From positions 39,205-103,204 of the forward strand of contig JBQCHG010000048.1 in the NCBI GenBank assembly GCA_051954935.1: a DNA stretch of 64,000 nt, read 5' to 3'. The notes under the pieces are model-generated. The model was not told the origin of the DNA. It was given only the letters and a program-made list of their open reading frames with translations, and made no database searches. The position numbers and the translations under genes are program-made. Numbering within the stretch: position 1 is the stretch's first letter; each line of letters begins with the position of its first letter. The DNA is from 66-474 sp051954935. Lineage in GTDB: Bacteria > Pseudomonadota > Gammaproteobacteria > Xanthomonadales > Rhodanobacteraceae. Shown here piece by piece: positions 34,592 through 42,331 of the stretch.

Positions 34592-35464
34592 CTACCGCTT
34601 GCGCAATCGCTCGATCGGGAAAGTCGCGATCTCCTCGCCGCCCGCACGGCGCGGCTGTCCTTCCGGCGATCCCCAGGCGTGCATTTCGATCACTTCCCAG
34701 GTCGCCGGAATCAGCCCGTTCACGCGCATTGTTTCGTAAGCCTCGTACATGCGTGCGAAGCGCGCCTTGCCGGTGAGGCCACGCTCGCGCTGCGCATCGG
34801 CATTGGTTGCGCCCAGCCCCTTCAATTCGCGCAACAGGTCGCGCGGGTGCGCATAGCGCGACATCAGGTGATCGGAATCCAGCACCGGGTCGCGCAGGCC
34901 CGCGGCGAGCGCCGCATCACCCAGATCATGCATGTCCAGGAACCGGCTGACGTGCGGATGCGTCTTGTCGGCAAGAGCCCAGGCCTGACGCAATTCATGC
35001 AAGGTGTCCGGGCCCAGCGTGGAGATCGCCATGAACCCGCCGGGCTTCAGCACGCGCGCGAATTCCGCGAACAGCTCGCGCGGGGCTTCGCACCATTGAA
35101 TGCACAGGCTGGAATGGAGCACGTCCACGCTGCGGTCGGCCAGCGGGAGCGCGAGCGCATCGCCGCACACACGCGAAAACGGCTTCATCCAGCCGGCGTG
35201 CCGGCGCGCAACCCGCAGCATAGGCAATGCGAGGTCCAGCGCGATTACCTGCGCACCACGCCAGCGGCGTTTCAGGATCGCCGCCCCGCGACCGGTGCCG
35301 CAGCCGAGATCCAGGACGCACTCGGGTGTGCCCTCGTAATAATCCAGACGTTCGAGCAGCCGCGACTGTACCCGCCGCTGCAGGCCGTCATTCTCTTCAT
35401 AGCTCTCGGCCGCGCGGCCGAATGCGCGTTGCACCTGGCGGCGATCGAACCGGAATGCACTCAT
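34592..35464 (-). CDS. bioC: malonyl-ACP O-methyltransferase BioC
   Basis: The 290-residue class I methyltransferase opens FDRRQVQRAFGRAAESYEEN, the BioC family signature. The SAM-binding motif is LDLGCGTG (residues 51-58), followed by VLHSSLCIQWCEAP, the BioC-specific loop. It methylates the free carboxyl of malonyl-ACP so that fatty-acid synthesis can build pimeloyl-ACP methyl ester. It is the last gene of bioB-bioF-bioH-bioC, with a 39-base gap after bioH. Confidence 0.93.
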   Translation of the reverse strand: MSAFRFDRRQVQRAFGRAAESYEENDGLQRRVQSRLLERLDYYEGTPECVLDLGCGTGRGAAILKRRWRGAQVIALDLALPMLRVARRHAGWMKPFSRVCGDALALPLADRSVDVLHSSLCIQWCEAPRELFAEFARVLKPGGFMAISTLGPDTLHELRQAWALADKTHPHVSRFLDMHDLGDAALAAGLRDPVLDSDHLMSRYAHPRDLLRELKGLGATNADAQRERGLTGKARFARMYEAYETMRVNGLIPATWEVIEMHAWGSPEGQPRRAGGEEIATFPIERLRKR

Positions 35465-35503
35465 CGAATCGGGCTCATGGGAATCGGATTCTTCGGGTCG
35501 TGC

Positions 35504-36292
35504 TCACGAATGCATGTCCGCGTGTTCGCGTTCCAGCAGCGGCAGCAATGCCATCACCACCTCGTCCGCGTGGCCGATGAATGGCGCGTGTCCGCCGCCC
35601 TCGATCCGGGTGAACACGCCACGGCACGTTCGCGCGCTCCATTCCATGGCCTGCCACGGCACCAGCCGGTCGCGGCGGCCGGCGAGCCATGCGCTGGGCT
35701 GGTTCAGCTCGTGCAGGCGCGGACGCAGGTCGGTGCGTTCCAGGATGTCCAGCCCCTCGCACAGTGCGCGCACGGAGGGCGGCTGCTCGGCGAATGCGTC
35801 GCGACGCAAGCGACGCAGATCTTCCTGCGCGCTGTCGCTGCCCAGCGCTTCCAGTGCGAGAAAACGTTCCAGCGTGCCGCGGTGATCCGCGCGCAGGTCG
35901 TTGGCGAACTGCTGCAGGATTTCCGGCGAGATTGCGTGCGGCCAGTCCACGCCGCGCACGAAGCGCGGCGTGGAATCCAGCATCGCCAGCGCCTGTACCT
36001 GCTGCGGGAAGTCCAGCGCAGCCTGCAGCGCGATCACGCCGCCAAGCGACCAGCCCAACCAGGCCGCGCGCGGCGTGGCCCGCGCGATCGCACGCGCGCA
36101 ATCGCTCGCCGTCAACGGGACTGCACTGTCGCGCGAACGTCCGTGCCCGGGCAGGTCCACCAGGTGCAGCGTGCAACGCTGTTCCAGCCGCTCGACGAGC
36201 GGCGCGAACACGGCGCCCGACATCGCCCAGCCGTGCAGCAGCACGACATGCGTATCGCCGCGCCCGCGCGTTTCGATGAAAAGATCAGACAT
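35504..36292 (-). CDS. bioH: pimeloyl-ACP methyl ester carboxylesterase BioH
   Basis: The 262-residue alpha/beta hydrolase carries the catalytic triad Ser82 (GWSLGG), Asp208 (GRRDRLVPW) and His235 (EGGGHAPF), and the opening VVLLHGWAMSGAVFAP typical of BioH. It removes the methyl group installed by BioC, releasing pimeloyl-ACP for BioF. It is nine bases downstream of bioF and 39 bases upstream of bioC. Length matches E. coli BioH. Confidence 0.93.
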   Translation of the reverse strand: MSDLFIETRGRGDTHVVLLHGWAMSGAVFAPLVERLEQRCTLHLVDLPGHGRSRDSAVPLTASDCARAIARATPRAAWLGWSLGGVIALQAALDFPQQVQALAMLDSTPRFVRGVDWPHAISPEILQQFANDLRADHRGTLERFLALEALGSDSAQEDLRRLRRDAFAEQPPSVRALCEGLDILERTDLRPRLHELNQPSAWLAGRRDRLVPWQAMEWSARTCRGVFTRIEGGGHAPFIGHADEVVMALLPLLEREHADMHS

Positions 36293-36301
36293 GACCGCGC
36301 A

Positions 36302-37510
36302 TCATAACGAGGAAGCGGCTTTGGCAGGGCGCGGAACGACCCGTGCGAGCGCATCCACCAGCCGATCCACATCCGCTTCCTCGTGCGCGGCGGAAAAAGT
36401 GATGCGCAATCGCGCGCTGCCCGCAGGCACCGAGGGTGGCCGGATCGCGCCGACCAGCAGGCCGGCGTTCTCGAGTTCGGCGGCCGTGCGCATCGTGGCG
36501 TCCGCGTCGCCGAGAAGGAGCGGCTGGATGGGCGTGCGCGATGCGGCGAGCGGCAGGCCGAGCTGCAGCGCGCCGCGGCGGAAGCGCGCGATCAATGAGC
36601 TCAACTTCTCGCGGCGCCAGTTTTCGTTGCACGCAATCCGCACCGCCGCGCGCGTGGCGGCGGCGAGTGCCGGGGGCAGCGCGGTGGTGTACACGTAAGT
36701 GCGCGCGAATTGCGTCAGGCCTTCGATCAGCGCGGCGCTGCCGGCCACGAACGCGCCGGTGCAACCGAGGGCCTTGCCGAGTGTCGCCATCAGCACCGGC
36801 ACTTCGCCTTGCGACAGTCCGGCTTCCGTCACGCTGCCTTGCCCGTGTGCGCCGAGCACACCGATGCCGTGCGCATCGTCCACCATCAATACGGCGCCTT
36901 CCCGCGCACATAGCGTGGCCAGCTCGCGCAGGGGGGCGATATCACCATCCATGCTGAACACGCCATCGGTCGCGAGCAAGGCAGGCGCGTCTCCCGAGCT
37001 TTTCAGTTGCCGCGACGCGCTCTCCGCGTCCGCATGCTGGTAGCGCTTCAGCGTGCAGCCGGCGAGCTTCGCGGCATCCAGCAGGCTGGCATGGTTCAAT
37101 CTGTCCTGCACGCTGACGCCGTCGCGGTCGAGCAGCGCCTGCATCACACCGAGATTGGCCAGCCAGCCGGAAGAGTACAGCAGCGCTCGCTCGCGGCCGG
37201 TCCATTCGGCGAGTTCCGCTTCCAGTGCCGCATGTTCGCGATGATGGCCGCAGATCAGGTGCGCCGCGGTTGCGCCGACACCATGTTCGTCTGCAGCATC
37301 GCGCAACGCTGCGACCACTTCCGGGTGCCGCGCAAGCCCCAGGTAATCATTGCTGCTGAAATTCAGCAGTTCGCGGCCATTGGCCACTATGTGCGCATCG
37401 CGTGCGTGCTCGACCGCGCGTAGCCGGCGCAGCAGACCGGCGCGCTCGTGCCCGGCGGTGCGCAAAGCGAGTTGCTGCAAGAGATCGGGGCGGCTCGTTT
37501 GCGAAGTCAT
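36302..37510 (-). CDS. bioF: 8-amino-7-oxononanoate synthase BioF
   Basis: The 402-residue PLP-dependent alpha-oxoamine synthase condenses pimeloyl-ACP/CoA with alanine. Visible are NFSSNDYLGLA, DDAHGIGVLG (PLP-ring aspartate/histidine) and TLGKALGCTG, in which Lys near residue 245 forms the Schiff base. Its ATG at 37510 lies at the edge of a REP-like element that fills much of the gap to bioB. Confidence 0.95.
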   Translation of the reverse strand: MTSQTSRPDLLQQLALRTAGHERAGLLRRLRAVEHARDAHIVANGRELLNFSSNDYLGLARHPEVVAALRDAADEHGVGATAAHLICGHHREHAALEAELAEWTGRERALLYSSGWLANLGVMQALLDRDGVSVQDRLNHASLLDAAKLAGCTLKRYQHADAESASRQLKSSGDAPALLATDGVFSMDGDIAPLRELATLCAREGAVLMVDDAHGIGVLGAHGQGSVTEAGLSQGEVPVLMATLGKALGCTGAFVAGSAALIEGLTQFARTYVYTTALPPALAAATRAAVRIACNENWRREKLSSLIARFRRGALQLGLPLAASRTPIQPLLLGDADATMRTAAELENAGLLVGAIRPPSVPAGSARLRITFSAAHEEADVDRLVDALARVVPRPAKAASSL

Positions 37511-37514
37511 TCCA

Positions 37515-37620
37515 TGCTCGTTCCGGCGCAGGCCGGAATCCAGTGGCGCGGGCCGGCCATGGTTCTGGATCCCGGCCGACAGCCGCCATCACTGGCCAGG
37601 AGCTCCATGGCCGGGATGAT
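37515..37620. repeat. REP-like composite repeat between bioB and bioF
   Basis: TTCCGGC-gcag-GCCGGAA at 37521-37538 is a perfect palindrome. An outer pair, ATCCCGGCC at 37569-37577 and GGCCGGGAT at 37609-37617, adds a second stem. The wording resembles the dispersed 'attccggcgcaggccggaat' intergenic repeats common in high-GC proteobacteria. It probably forms strong RNA hairpins inside the bio operon. Confidence 0.75.
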
Positions 37621-37629
37621 GAAGCTTGC

Positions 37630-38646
37630 TCACGCCATAGCCTCGTCGCGCTCAATGATGTCGCAATGCGTGGTCGAACCGTGCGGGTCTTCCAGGCATA
37701 CCTGCATCGGCTTCAAACCGAGCCGTTCGAACAGTTCGCGGTCGTGCGCGACATCCGGATTGCCGGTCGTGAGCAGCTTTTCGCCGTAAAAGATCGAATT
37801 CGCGCCCGCGTAGAAACACAGTGCCTGCAGTTCGTCGCTCATCTCTGCGCGCCCGGCCGACAGGCGCACCACTGACTTCGGCATCACGATGCGTGCGACC
37901 GCGATCGTGCGCACGAATTCGAACGAATCCAGCAGCGCGGTGCCGTGCAGCGGCGTGCCTTCCACCTGCACCAGCCGGTTGATCGGCACCGACTGCGGGT
38001 GCTCGGGAAGGTTCGCGAGCGTTTGCAAGAGCCCCGCCCGCTGCTCGCGCGATTCGCCCATGCCGACGATGCCGCCGCAGCAGGTCTTCATGCCGGCCGC
38101 GCGCACGTGTTCCAGCGTGTCGAGGCGATCCTGGTACTCGCGGGTGTGGATGATCTCGCCGTAGAACTCCGGCGCGGTGTCCAGGTTGTGGTTGTAGTAG
38201 TCCAGTCCGGCATCCTTCAACGTTTGCGCCTGCGATTCGCTCAACATGCCGAGCGTGGCGCAGGTCTCCATGCCGAGTGCGCGCACTTCGCGGATCATCG
38301 CCGCAACTTTCGGGATGTCGCGATCCTTGGGCGAGCGCCACGCCGCGCCCATGCAGAAGCGCGTGGCTCCGGCATCGCGCGCGGCGCGTGCGCGCTCAAG
38401 CACCGCGTCCAGTTCCATCAGCTTGTCGGCCTGCACGCCGGTGTGGTAACGCGCGGCCTGCGGGCAGTAGGCGCAATCCTCCGGGCAGCCGCCGGTCTTG
38501 ATCGAGAGCAGCGTCGAGACCTGCACCGCGTTGGGATCGTAGTGCGCGCGGTGCATCGCGTGCGCGTGTTCCAGCAGGTCGTTGAACGGCAGCGCAAAAA
38601 GGCCGAGGAGTTCCTCGCGTTTCCAGTCGTGTCGCACTTGAGTCAT
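37630..38646 (-). CDS. bioB: biotin synthase BioB
   Basis: The 338-residue radical-SAM enzyme has the [4Fe-4S] motif Cys54-x3-Cys58-x2-Cys61 (GGCPEDCAYCPQ). The YNHNLDT segment and the C-terminal FYAGANSIFYGEKLLTTGNP stretch (in part) hold the [2Fe-2S] region. It converts dethiobiotin to biotin. The start is ATG at 38646 with a GGAG site 8 bases upstream; an in-frame GTG at 38655 is less likely. It is the first gene of the bio operon, divergent from comF; bioA and bioD are not in the window. Confidence 0.95.
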   Translation of the reverse strand: MTQVRHDWKREELLGLFALPFNDLLEHAHAMHRAHYDPNAVQVSTLLSIKTGGCPEDCAYCPQAARYHTGVQADKLMELDAVLERARAARDAGATRFCMGAAWRSPKDRDIPKVAAMIREVRALGMETCATLGMLSESQAQTLKDAGLDYYNHNLDTAPEFYGEIIHTREYQDRLDTLEHVRAAGMKTCCGGIVGMGESREQRAGLLQTLANLPEHPQSVPINRLVQVEGTPLHGTALLDSFEFVRTIAVARIVMPKSVVRLSAGRAEMSDELQALCFYAGANSIFYGEKLLTTGNPDVAHDRELFERLGLKPMQVCLEDPHGSTTHCDIIERDEAMA

Positions 38647-38670
38647 CGCTCGCACTCCGCGAAAGTGTGG

Positions 38671-38688
38671 GGCGGGTCTCGACCCGCC
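38671..38688. promoter_or_regulatory. palindrome between divergent bioB and comF
   Basis: GGCGGGT-ctcg-ACCCGCC is a perfect 7-bp inverted repeat 25 bases upstream of bioB and 33 bases upstream of comF. It does not resemble the classical BirA operator (TTGTAAACC half-sites). It could be an operator or a copy of a short dispersed palindrome. Confidence 0.4.
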
Positions 38689-38721
38689 AGGCCAGGAGAA
38701 ACAGTTTCAAAGGGAGTCGGG

Positions 38722-39438
38722 ATGACTGTCAACTTCAGAACGAGCTTGCGGGTTGACGGCGCACTGCGTGCGCTGCTGCCCTTGCGTTGTCTGTTGTGCG
38801 GCGCCCGCGGCGAAAGCGGGCTAGACCTGTGCGCGGCGTGCCTGGCCGATCTGCCGCGCAATGATTGCCGTTGCGCGCGCTGCGCCTTGCCGTTGGAGAC
38901 GCCTGCTCCCCTGTGCGGGCGCTGTGTTCGGCGCGCGCCGCCTTGGGATGCGGCATGGGCACCATTCCGCTACGCCTATCCGCTGGATCGGCTGGAAGCG
39001 CGCTTCAAGTTCGGCGCGGATCTCGCCGCGGGAAGGCTGCTGGCCTCGCTGTGGATCGCTTCGCAGACGCCGGGCGAACGGCCGCAGGCGATCGTGCCGG
39101 TGCCGCTGCATCGCTCGCGGTTGCGTTCGCGCGGCTACAACCAGGCGCTGGAGATCGCCAGGCCATTGGCGAAGGCGTTGCGCATTCCGCTGTTGCATGG
39201 CGGATTGCGGCGCACGCGTGCCACCGACGCGCAAACCGAACTCAGTGCGCCGCAGCGGCGCCGCAACGTACGCGGTGCGTTCGCTGCACACCTCGACGGC
39301 GATGTTCCGCAGCATGTCGCCGTGCTGGACGACGTGTTCACCACCGGCGCCACGCTGGCCGAGTGCACGCGCGTGCTGAAGCGGGCGGGTGTTGCGCGCG
39401 TGGATGTGTGGGCGTTGGCGAGGGCGCCGGCCAAGTGA
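38722..39438 (+). CDS. comF: ComF family phosphoribosyltransferase-like protein
   Basis: The 238-residue protein has an N-terminal double zinc ribbon (Cys23/26, Cys37/40, Cys51/54, Cys65/68) followed by a type I phosphoribosyltransferase fold. The latter contains IVPVPLHRSRLRSRGYNQ and the PRPP-binding VAVLDDVFTTGAT. Homologues (ComFC/GntX) are needed for DNA uptake in competent bacteria. AAAGGGAG precedes ATG at 38722. The bioB-comF adjacency is typical in Xanthomonadales-like genomes. It converges with ubiA. Confidence 0.92.
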   Translation: MTVNFRTSLRVDGALRALLPLRCLLCGARGESGLDLCAACLADLPRNDCRCARCALPLETPAPLCGRCVRRAPPWDAAWAPFRYAYPLDRLEARFKFGADLAAGRLLASLWIASQTPGERPQAIVPVPLHRSRLRSRGYNQALEIARPLAKALRIPLLHGGLRRTRATDAQTELSAPQRRRNVRGAFAAHLDGDVPQHVAVLDDVFTTGATLAECTRVLKRAGVARVDVWALARAPAK

Positions 39439-39450
39439 TATCCGTTCGTG

Positions 39451-39524
39451 CTGAGCGTAGCGAGCGCAGCGAGCGGAGTCGAAGCACATGCTCTTCGACT
39501 CCGCGCCTTCGGCGCTACGCTCAG
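39451..39524. repeat. long double inverted repeat between comF and ubiA
   Basis: CTGAGCGTAGCG at 39451-39462 pairs with CGCTACGCTCAG at 39513-39524 (12 bp). Nested inside, CGGAGTCGAAG at 39474-39484 pairs with CTTCGACTCCG at 39493-39503 (11 bp, 8-base loop). It fills most of the 99-base convergent gap and could terminate both transcripts. The sequence resembles dispersed 'ctgagcgtagcgag...gtcgaag' palindromes found in many proteobacterial genomes. Confidence 0.8.
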
Positions 39525-39537
39525 ACCGGACGGGAAA

Positions 39538-40557
39538 TCATTTGATCGCCAGCGAAAACAATATCCCCACCCACAGCACGCAGCCGACCCAGTTGTTGTT
39601 GCGGAAGGCGGCGAAGCAGTGCGCGCGCGAACGGTCGCGCATCGTCCACAACTGCCACGCGAACAGGCCGGTCACGACCACCAGCGCCAGCCAGTGCGGC
39701 CACACCAAGTGCGCGCGCGTGCCGACGAACACCATGCACAGCACGAACGTGCCCATCAGGATTGCGAGGATCGGCAGATCCGCGTCGCCGAACAGGATCG
39801 CGGTGGAGCGCGCGCCGGCCCTGATGTCGTCCTCGCGGTCCACCATGGCGTATTCGGTGTCGTAGATGGTGGAGAACAGCACGTTGCCCAGGAACAGCAG
39901 CCACGCCAGTGGCGGGAGTGAATTCGTGACGGCGGCGAAGGCCATCGGGATGCCCCAGCCGAATGCCGCACCGAGCACCACCTGCGGCAGCGAGGTGTAG
40001 CGCTTGGAGAACGGATACAGCGCCGCCAGCGCGGCGCCGATGAACGACAGCTCGATCGTCAGCATGTTGGTGAACGCCAGCACCAACGCGAACGAAATCA
40101 AGCTCAGGATCACGAAGATCAGCAGCGCCTCGCCCGGCTTCACACGGCCTGCGGCGAGTGGTCTCCCCGCGGTGCGTTGCACCTGCGGATCGAGGTTGCG
40201 GTCGGCGAAGTCGTTGATCGCGCAACCGGCGGACCGCATCAGGAATACACCGACGGTGAAGATCAGGAACGGCTGCCACGGCGGGAAGTCGCCGGCCGCC
40301 AGCCACAGCGCCCACCAAGTCGGCCACAACAGCAGCAGCGCGCCGACCGGGCGATCCATCCGCACCAGGATCAGGTAGTCGCGCGCCTTGCCGCGCCAGT
40401 TTGCCGGCAGCGCCCGCAACAGGAATTCGATCGCGCGCGTCGAGCGCAATGACGAATCTTCCGGACGCACGGGTGCACGCCGTGGCGGAAGCGGTTGGCG
40501 CGGTCTCGCCACGGGCGCGGGTGGGCGGCGTTTGCGGGTGGGTGGTTTCTGCGGCAT
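39538..40557 (-). CDS. ubiA: 4-hydroxybenzoate octaprenyltransferase UbiA
   Basis: The 339-residue polytopic prenyltransferase of ubiquinone synthesis has both Asp-rich prenyl-diphosphate/Mg sites: NDFADRNLD (N115-D123) and YDTEYAMVDREDD (about residues 232-244). The DRPVGALLLLWPTWWALW helix is family-typical. An unusual 50-residue Pro/Arg-rich N-terminal extension precedes the domain and makes it about 45-50 residues longer than E. coli UbiA; no strong internal start is obvious, so the extension may be real. It is divergent from the permease gene at 40701. Confidence 0.93.
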   Translation of the reverse strand: MPQKPPTRKRRPPAPVARPRQPLPPRRAPVRPEDSSLRSTRAIEFLLRALPANWRGKARDYLILVRMDRPVGALLLLWPTWWALWLAAGDFPPWQPFLIFTVGVFLMRSAGCAINDFADRNLDPQVQRTAGRPLAAGRVKPGEALLIFVILSLISFALVLAFTNMLTIELSFIGAALAALYPFSKRYTSLPQVVLGAAFGWGIPMAFAAVTNSLPPLAWLLFLGNVLFSTIYDTEYAMVDREDDIRAGARSTAILFGDADLPILAILMGTFVLCMVFVGTRAHLVWPHWLALVVVTGLFAWQLWTMRDRSRAHCFAAFRNNNWVGCVLWVGILFSLAIK

Positions 40558-40700
40558 GAGGGACGCAATTGTCGCGCATTCGCATTGGCGTGTGTCGGAA
40601 GAAAATCGCAGGGCCCGGCTTGCGGGGATGACGAAAGTGACGTCTCCCGCGGGAAGAAGGCGGTTATGATCGGGCGGTCGTCCGCACTCCGGAAATGCCC

Positions 40701-42224
40701 ATGAGCCTTCTCGCGCAACTGACGCGCCACAAATCGGTCGAAGCCTTGCGTGCGGAGGCCGAAACGCGCGGCGATTTCCGTCGCGTGCTGGGGGTGTGGC
40801 AACTCACCGCCATCGGCGTCGGCGCGATCATCGGCGTCGGCATCTTCGTGCTAGCCGGCCAGCAGGCGGCGACCAATGCAGGCCCCGCGGTGATCCTCTC
40901 CTTCATCGTCGCCGGCATTGGCAGCGCCTGCGCGGCACTGGCCTACGCCGAATTCTCCGGCATGATTCCTGTGACCGGCAGCGCCTATACCTACGGCTAT
41001 GCGGTACTCGGCGAATTGCTGGCCTGGATCATCGGCTGGGACCTCCTGCTGGAATACGCGCTGATCGTGGCGGTGGTGGCGATCGGCTGGTCCGGCTACG
41101 TGCAGGCGCTGGTCGCGCAGCTCACCGGCGCACATCTGCCGGTGTGGCTGCAAGGCGCCTACGATCCGGCGAATCCGCATTCCGGCAAGTTCTTCAACGT
41201 CATCGCCGCGGGCATTTCCCTGGTGATCGCATGGATGCTGACGGTGAAGACCGAAGTGGGCGCGCGGCTGAACACGATCATCGTCGCGATCAAGGTGATC
41301 GGCGTGGCGCTGGTGATCATTGCCGGCGCGTTCTACGTCAACCCGGCGAACTGGCATCCGTTCGTGCCGCCGGCGGTGACCGGAAATGGCGCGACGCACT
41401 TCGGCTGGGGCGGCGTGCTGGCGGCGTCGAGTATCGTGTTCTTCGCCTGCTTCGGTTACGACACGCTGACCACGGCGGCGGAGGAAGCGCGCAACCCGCA
41501 GCGCGACCTGCCGCGCGCGGTGCTGCTGTCGCTGGCGCTCTCGATGGCGCTGTACCTTGCAGTGTCCCTGGTATTGACCGGCATGGTGCCGTACAGCCAG
41601 TTGAATTCGCCGGCGCCGGTGGACGCGGCGTTCGCCGCGCTGCACCTGGACTGGGTGCGCGGCGCGATCAACGTGGCGGCGGTGTGCGGACTGACCAGCG
41701 TGCTGTTCGGCTTCATGCTCGGCGCGGCGCGCATCTGGTTCGCGCTGTCGCGCGACGGCCTGTTGCCGAAGTGGTTCTCGCAGGTACATCCGCGCTACGG
41801 CACGCCGGCGCGCCCGACCGTGATCCTGGGCGTGTTCACCGCGCTCGTCGCAGGCTTCCTGCCGATCGGCGAAGTCGCCGAGCTGGTGAACATCGGCACG
41901 CTGTCTGCGTTCATCGTGATCTGCCTCGCCGTGCTGATCTTGCGCATGCGCAGACCCGACATCCAGCGCAGTTTCCGTACGCCGGCGATCTGGATCATCG
42001 CGCCGCTGGGCGTGCTGTTCTCGTTGTTCCTGATCATCGGCTGGCCGTGGGCGGCCGAGGGTGGCGGCGTCACGCTGATCGGCGGGCTGCCGAGCATCAC
42101 CATCTGGCGATTCGTGATCTGGATGGGCATTGGTCTCGTGGTGTATTTCGGTTACGGCATTCGCCACAGCCGGTTGGCACGCGAGCAGGAACGGCAGGCG
42201 CAGGCGCGCGCGGCGAACGTCTGA
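40701..42224 (+). CDS. APC-superfamily amino-acid permease (CAT-like)
   Basis: The 507-residue protein has 12 or more hydrophobic helices and the first-helix signature GVGAIIGVGIFVLAGQQA, followed by AYAEFSGMIPVTGSAYTYGY, the consensus of cationic amino-acid-type APC transporters. The C-terminal FRTPAIWIIAPLGVLF is also family-typical. ATG at 40701 is preferred over ATG at 40695 because a GGA-rich site then has normal spacing. Substrate is not determinable from sequence. Confidence 0.9.
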   Translation: MSLLAQLTRHKSVEALRAEAETRGDFRRVLGVWQLTAIGVGAIIGVGIFVLAGQQAATNAGPAVILSFIVAGIGSACAALAYAEFSGMIPVTGSAYTYGYAVLGELLAWIIGWDLLLEYALIVAVVAIGWSGYVQALVAQLTGAHLPVWLQGAYDPANPHSGKFFNVIAAGISLVIAWMLTVKTEVGARLNTIIVAIKVIGVALVIIAGAFYVNPANWHPFVPPAVTGNGATHFGWGGVLAASSIVFFACFGYDTLTTAAEEARNPQRDLPRAVLLSLALSMALYLAVSLVLTGMVPYSQLNSPAPVDAAFAALHLDWVRGAINVAAVCGLTSVLFGFMLGAARIWFALSRDGLLPKWFSQVHPRYGTPARPTVILGVFTALVAGFLPIGEVAELVNIGTLSAFIVICLAVLILRMRRPDIQRSFRTPAIWIIAPLGVLFSLFLIIGWPWAAEGGGVTLIGGLPSITIWRFVIWMGIGLVVYFGYGIRHSRLAREQERQAQARAANV

Positions 42225-42331
42225 TCGCCGCCATACGTGAGCGTCTTCACGCATCCATGCCGTCCGGCCCATCCGCGCCGCGCGGCGATACTGCTAGATT
42301 CGAAGGCTGGTCCTTCGTTGCAGGTATCGCC

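Noticed and set aside
40796..42331. Apparent 512-residue N-terminal extension of the M61 peptidase
   Set aside because: The region is the out-of-frame shadow of the APC permease gene; the peptidase has its own signal peptide at 42332.
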